Assembly (NCBI RefSeq): GCF_004000435.1 | Contig: NZ_RBVZ01000001.1 | Span: 971,328 to 1,035,327 of the forward strand | From: Alexandriicola marinus | Lineage (GTDB): Bacteria > Pseudomonadota > Alphaproteobacteria > Rhodobacterales > Rhodobacteraceae | Length of the DNA: 64,000 nucleotides | Direction of reading: 5' to 3' | Part shown: piece after piece, positions 61,712 through 64,000 of the stretch | Numbering within the stretch: the stretch's first letter is position 1 | Layout of the letters: each line of letters begins with the position of its first letter | Position numbers and translations under genes: made by a program | The notes under the pieces: generated by a model | The model's input: only the letters and a program-made list of their open reading frames with translations | Told to the model about the DNA's origin: nothing | Database searches by the model: none

Positions 61712-63127
61712 TCAGCTTTCGGCCGACACGGCGTCGTCCTGAACATGGGCGACACGCCCCCCGCCCTTGGACGAAGTCACGACCCCCAGCGACTTGAGCT
61801 TGCGGTGCAGCGCCGAGCGCTCCATGCCGACGAAACTCGCCGTGCGGCTGATGTTGCCGCCAAAGCGATTGATCTGGGTCAGCAGGTATTCGCGTTCGAA
61901 CAATTCCCGCGCCTCGCGCAGCGGCAAGGTCGCGAGCCCGCCCGACAGAACCACCCGGCCCTCCTCTGCGCCCGTCTCTTCGAGGCTGGGAAGTTCCTTC
62001 GCGCTGATCGGGCCGGATCCGTCGCCGAGGATCAGAACCCGTTCGATCACGTTCTTCAGCTGGCGCACATTGCCGGGCCAGACCATCGTCTGAAGAAGCG
62101 CGCGGGCATCGTCGGCCAGCGGCCGCAGGGGCAAGCCTTGGGTCTTGTTCAGTTCGGCGATGAAATGCTCGGCCAGAAGCGGGATGTCTTCGCGGCGCTC
62201 CTCGAGGCTCGGCACAGCGATCGGCACCACGTTAAGCCGGTAGAACAGCTCCTGCCGGAACCGCCCTTCCTGGATTGCCTGATCCAGATCGCGGTTCGTC
62301 GAGGAGATGACCCTCAGATCGACCTTGATCTTGTCGCTTCCGCCGACGCGCTGAAAGCTTTGATCGACCAGCACGCGCAGGATCTTGGATTGCGTGCCCA
62401 GCGGCATGTCGGTGACCTCGTCGAAATAGATCACGCCGCCGTTGGCCTGCTCTAGAAGCCCTTTCTCCAACCCTTTTTCGGGGCTTTCGCGACCAAAAAG
62501 AACCTCTTCCATCCGGTCGGGTTCGATCGTCGCCGACGAGACCGACACGAACGGCGCCGAGGCGCGGTTCGAATTGGCGTGGATATAGCGCGCGGCGATC
62601 TCCTTGCCGCAGCCGGGCGGCCCCGACAGCATCACACGGCCGTTGGATTTCGTGACCTTGTCGAGCTGGTTGCGCAGGGCGCGAAAGATCGCGCTGTCGC
62701 CCAGCATCTCGGAGGGGGGGGCATCGCCGCGTTTCAGTTCGGTGTTTTCCCGGCGCAGCCGCGAAATCTCCATCGCGCGCCGAATGACGACAAGTAACTG
62801 ATCGATATTGAACGGTTTTTCGATGAAATCGTAAGCGCCCTGCTTGATCGCGGCGACCGCGATTTCGATGTTGCCATGGCCGGAAATGATGACGATCGGA
62901 ATATCGGGATAGTCGCGTTTGACGACCTTGAGGATGTCGATCCCGTCCATCCGGCTGTCCTTGAGCCAGATGTCGAGGATCATAAGCGCCGGCGGCGCCT
63001 CCTCGATGGCATCCATGCATTCCTGCGAATTCGCGGCCAGACGGGTGTCGAAGCCTTCGTCCTTGAGGATATCCGAGATCAATTCGCGGATATCACGCTC
63101 GTCGTCGGTAATCAGGATGTCGCTCAT
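61712..63127 (-). CDS. ntrX: Response regulator NtrX, without GAFTGA loop
   Basis: A 471-residue NtrC-like regulator. The receiver has D52 in MILDIWLKDS and K in EKPFNIDQLL; the AAA+ domain has Walker A GPPGCGKE (~169) and Walker B GGVIYFDEV; the C-terminal Fis-type HTH is NISRTASFVGMERSALHRKL. Between them the sigma-54-contacting GAFTGA motif is absent: the sequence runs LFGRESPEKGLEKGLLEQAN. It probably does not activate sigma-54 in the usual way. It is directly downstream of ntrY, with which it forms a two-component system tied to nitrogen and redox control. Confidence 0.95.
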   Translation of the reverse strand: MSDILITDDERDIRELISDILKDEGFDTRLAANSQECMDAIEEAPPALMILDIWLKDSRMDGIDILKVVKRDYPDIPIVIISGHGNIEIAVAAIKQGAYDFIEKPFNIDQLLVVIRRAMEISRLRRENTELKRGDAPPSEMLGDSAIFRALRNQLDKVTKSNGRVMLSGPPGCGKEIAARYIHANSNRASAPFVSVSSATIEPDRMEEVLFGRESPEKGLEKGLLEQANGGVIYFDEVTDMPLGTQSKILRVLVDQSFQRVGGSDKIKVDLRVISSTNRDLDQAIQEGRFRQELFYRLNVVPIAVPSLEERREDIPLLAEHFIAELNKTQGLPLRPLADDARALLQTMVWPGNVRQLKNVIERVLILGDGSGPISAKELPSLEETGAEEGRVVLSGGLATLPLREARELFEREYLLTQINRFGGNISRTASFVGMERSALHRKLKSLGVVTSSKGGGRVAHVQDDAVSAES

Positions 63128-63134
63128 ACTCTCC

Positions 63135-64000
63135 TCACGCGGTTATTCTTGTTTGGGCCGTTCCGGCCGCCTGTGGCAGGATCGGCAGGGTAATGATCGC
63201 GGCGGCCCCGCAATGGGCGCCGGGGGTGAATGGCTCGGCATCGACGAGCGTCAGCGTCCCGCCATGCTCCTCGATGATCTTCTTGACGATGGGCAGGCCG
63301 AGGCCGGTGCCCTTGTCGCGGGTGGTGACATAGGGCTCGAACAGGCGAACCCGATCCTCTGGAAGGCCGATGCCGTTGTCCGAAATGACAATCCTCACGG
63401 CGGTTTCTGCCACGGACATCTCGACCCGAACCTCTGGTTCGAACCCGTCCGGCGCACCGGTTTCCTTCAGTGTTTCAATCGCTTCGCCCGCGTTCTTGAT
63501 CAGGTTCGTGAAGGCCTGGCTGATCATCGTGCTGTCGACATCCGCGATCACGGGCATATCGGGCAATTCGGCGCGGATCGTCACATCGGGCTGGCCCGCC
63601 TCCTGCAGGGTGACGGCGCCGCGCATCAATCCTGCCAGATCGTCCTCCCGCAGATCAGGCTCGGGCATGCGGGCGAATTTCGAAAACTCATCGACGATCC
63701 GGCGCAGATCGTCGGTCTGCCGCACGATCACATCGGTCATGTTCGCAAGCTTTTCGGGTTCGCTGACTTCTGAGCCGTACTTGCGGCGAATGCGCTCGGC
63801 CGAGAGCTTGATCGGTGTCAGCGGGTTCTTGATCTCATGCGCGATGCGGCGGGCCACATCGCCCCAGGCCGCCATGCGCTGAGCCGAGACAAGATCCGTG
63901 ACATCGTCAAAGGCCACAACGAACCCTTCGAGCGTATCGTCCCCCCGAAGACGCCGCGACATGCGCACAAGAAGGGTCTCCTGCTGCCCGCCCCGGATCA
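63135..64000 (-). CDS. ntrY: Sensor kinase NtrY (5' truncated)
   Basis: The reading frame is open from the window's right edge to the TGA at 63135-63137, so only the C-terminal ~288 residues are seen. A PAS end (GFVVAFDDVTDLVSAQRM) is followed by the H-box RRIAHEIKNPLTPIKLSAER, the N-box AFTNLIKNAGEAI and G-boxes ISDNGIGLPEDR and KGTGLGLPIVKKI. It partners NtrX. An internal ATG at 63966-63968 is not the true start, because coding character continues upstream (ETLLVR). Confidence 0.95.
   Translation of the reverse strand, partial: IRGGQQETLLVRMSRRLRGDDTLEGFVVAFDDVTDLVSAQRMAAWGDVARRIAHEIKNPLTPIKLSAERIRRKYGSEVSEPEKLANMTDVIVRQTDDLRRIVDEFSKFARMPEPDLREDDLAGLMRGAVTLQEAGQPDVTIRAELPDMPVIADVDSTMISQAFTNLIKNAGEAIETLKETGAPDGFEPEVRVEMSVAETAVRIVISDNGIGLPEDRVRLFEPYVTTRDKGTGLGLPIVKKIIEEHGGTLTLVDAEPFTPGAHCGAAAIITLPILPQAAGTAQTRITA

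Noticed and set aside
1-64000. Insertion sequences, prophage, CRISPR array, toxin-antitoxin pair
   Set aside because: No transposase, integrase, cas, repeat-spacer array or typical small toxin-antitoxin pair was recognised on either strand.

Overview
The window reads as chromosomal DNA of a GC-rich marine-type alphaproteobacterium of the Rhodobacteraceae/Rhodobacterales (Roseobacter-like). Supporting signs are the ntrY-ntrX-trkA-trkH-hfq-hflX block, the phoR-pstSCAB-phoU-phoB block, a VPLPA-CTERM surface protein, an RTX-Hint protein, a PstA with a long N-terminal extension, a class II DAHP synthase and the 3-hydroxybutyrate dehydrogenase/patatin locus. I see no transposase, integrase, phage gene, CRISPR array, rRNA or tRNA. 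Most of the window is core and metabolic DNA with short gaps.

Layout. 1-6 kb: the 3' end of an RTX/Hint protein, a MobA-like nucleotidyltransferase, a dimethylglycine/sarcosine dehydrogenase-type flavoprotein, a SYLF lipoprotein and hemB. 6-10 kb: a small membrane protein and mfd. 10-14.4 kb: an overlapping cluster of acyl-CoA ligase, FrnE-like DsbA-fold protein and Bcr/CflA exporter, divergent from an XRE-cupin regulator, plus a 40-residue lipoprotein. 14.4-20 kb: a YejA-like binding protein, a candidate small RNA, and a tight operon of bdhA, aconitase X and patatin. 20-26 kb: a VPLPA-CTERM protein, DUF502, psuK-psuG for pseudouridine breakdown, and a divergent DUF4198/HupE pair.

26-38 kb: rpsB-tsf behind a structured leader, a 489-base gene-free gap full of hairpins, a LuxR solo, an M24-fold hydrolase whose metal ligands are gone, and the phosphate regulon (phoR, pstSCAB, phoU, phoB, with Pho-box repeats before pstS). 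38-46 kb: yicC-gmk-gamma carbonic anhydrase-metZ, a PAS protein followed by stacked palindromes, aroG class II, and a GlxA/AraC regulator with an unknown partner gene. 46-52 kb: a complete branched-chain amino acid-type ABC transporter with an unknown membrane-anchored protein inside the operon. 52-64 kb: a beta-hydroxyacid dehydrogenase, a penicillin acylase family hydrolase, DUF2177, a diguanylate cyclase, then hflX, hfq, trkH, trkA, ntrX and the 3' end of ntrY.

The best candidates for something undescribed are non-coding: a free-standing promoter-hairpin-terminator unit at 16311-16421, the hairpin array at 27826-28010, stacked perfect palindromes at 42523-42613, and the rpsB leader at 25870-25939. 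Among proteins, the aconitase X inserted between bdhA and patatin, the LuxR solo with a changed ligand pocket, the GAFTGA-less NtrX and the unknown protein within the liv operon deserve attention. All functional calls come from reading motifs; no database search was run.
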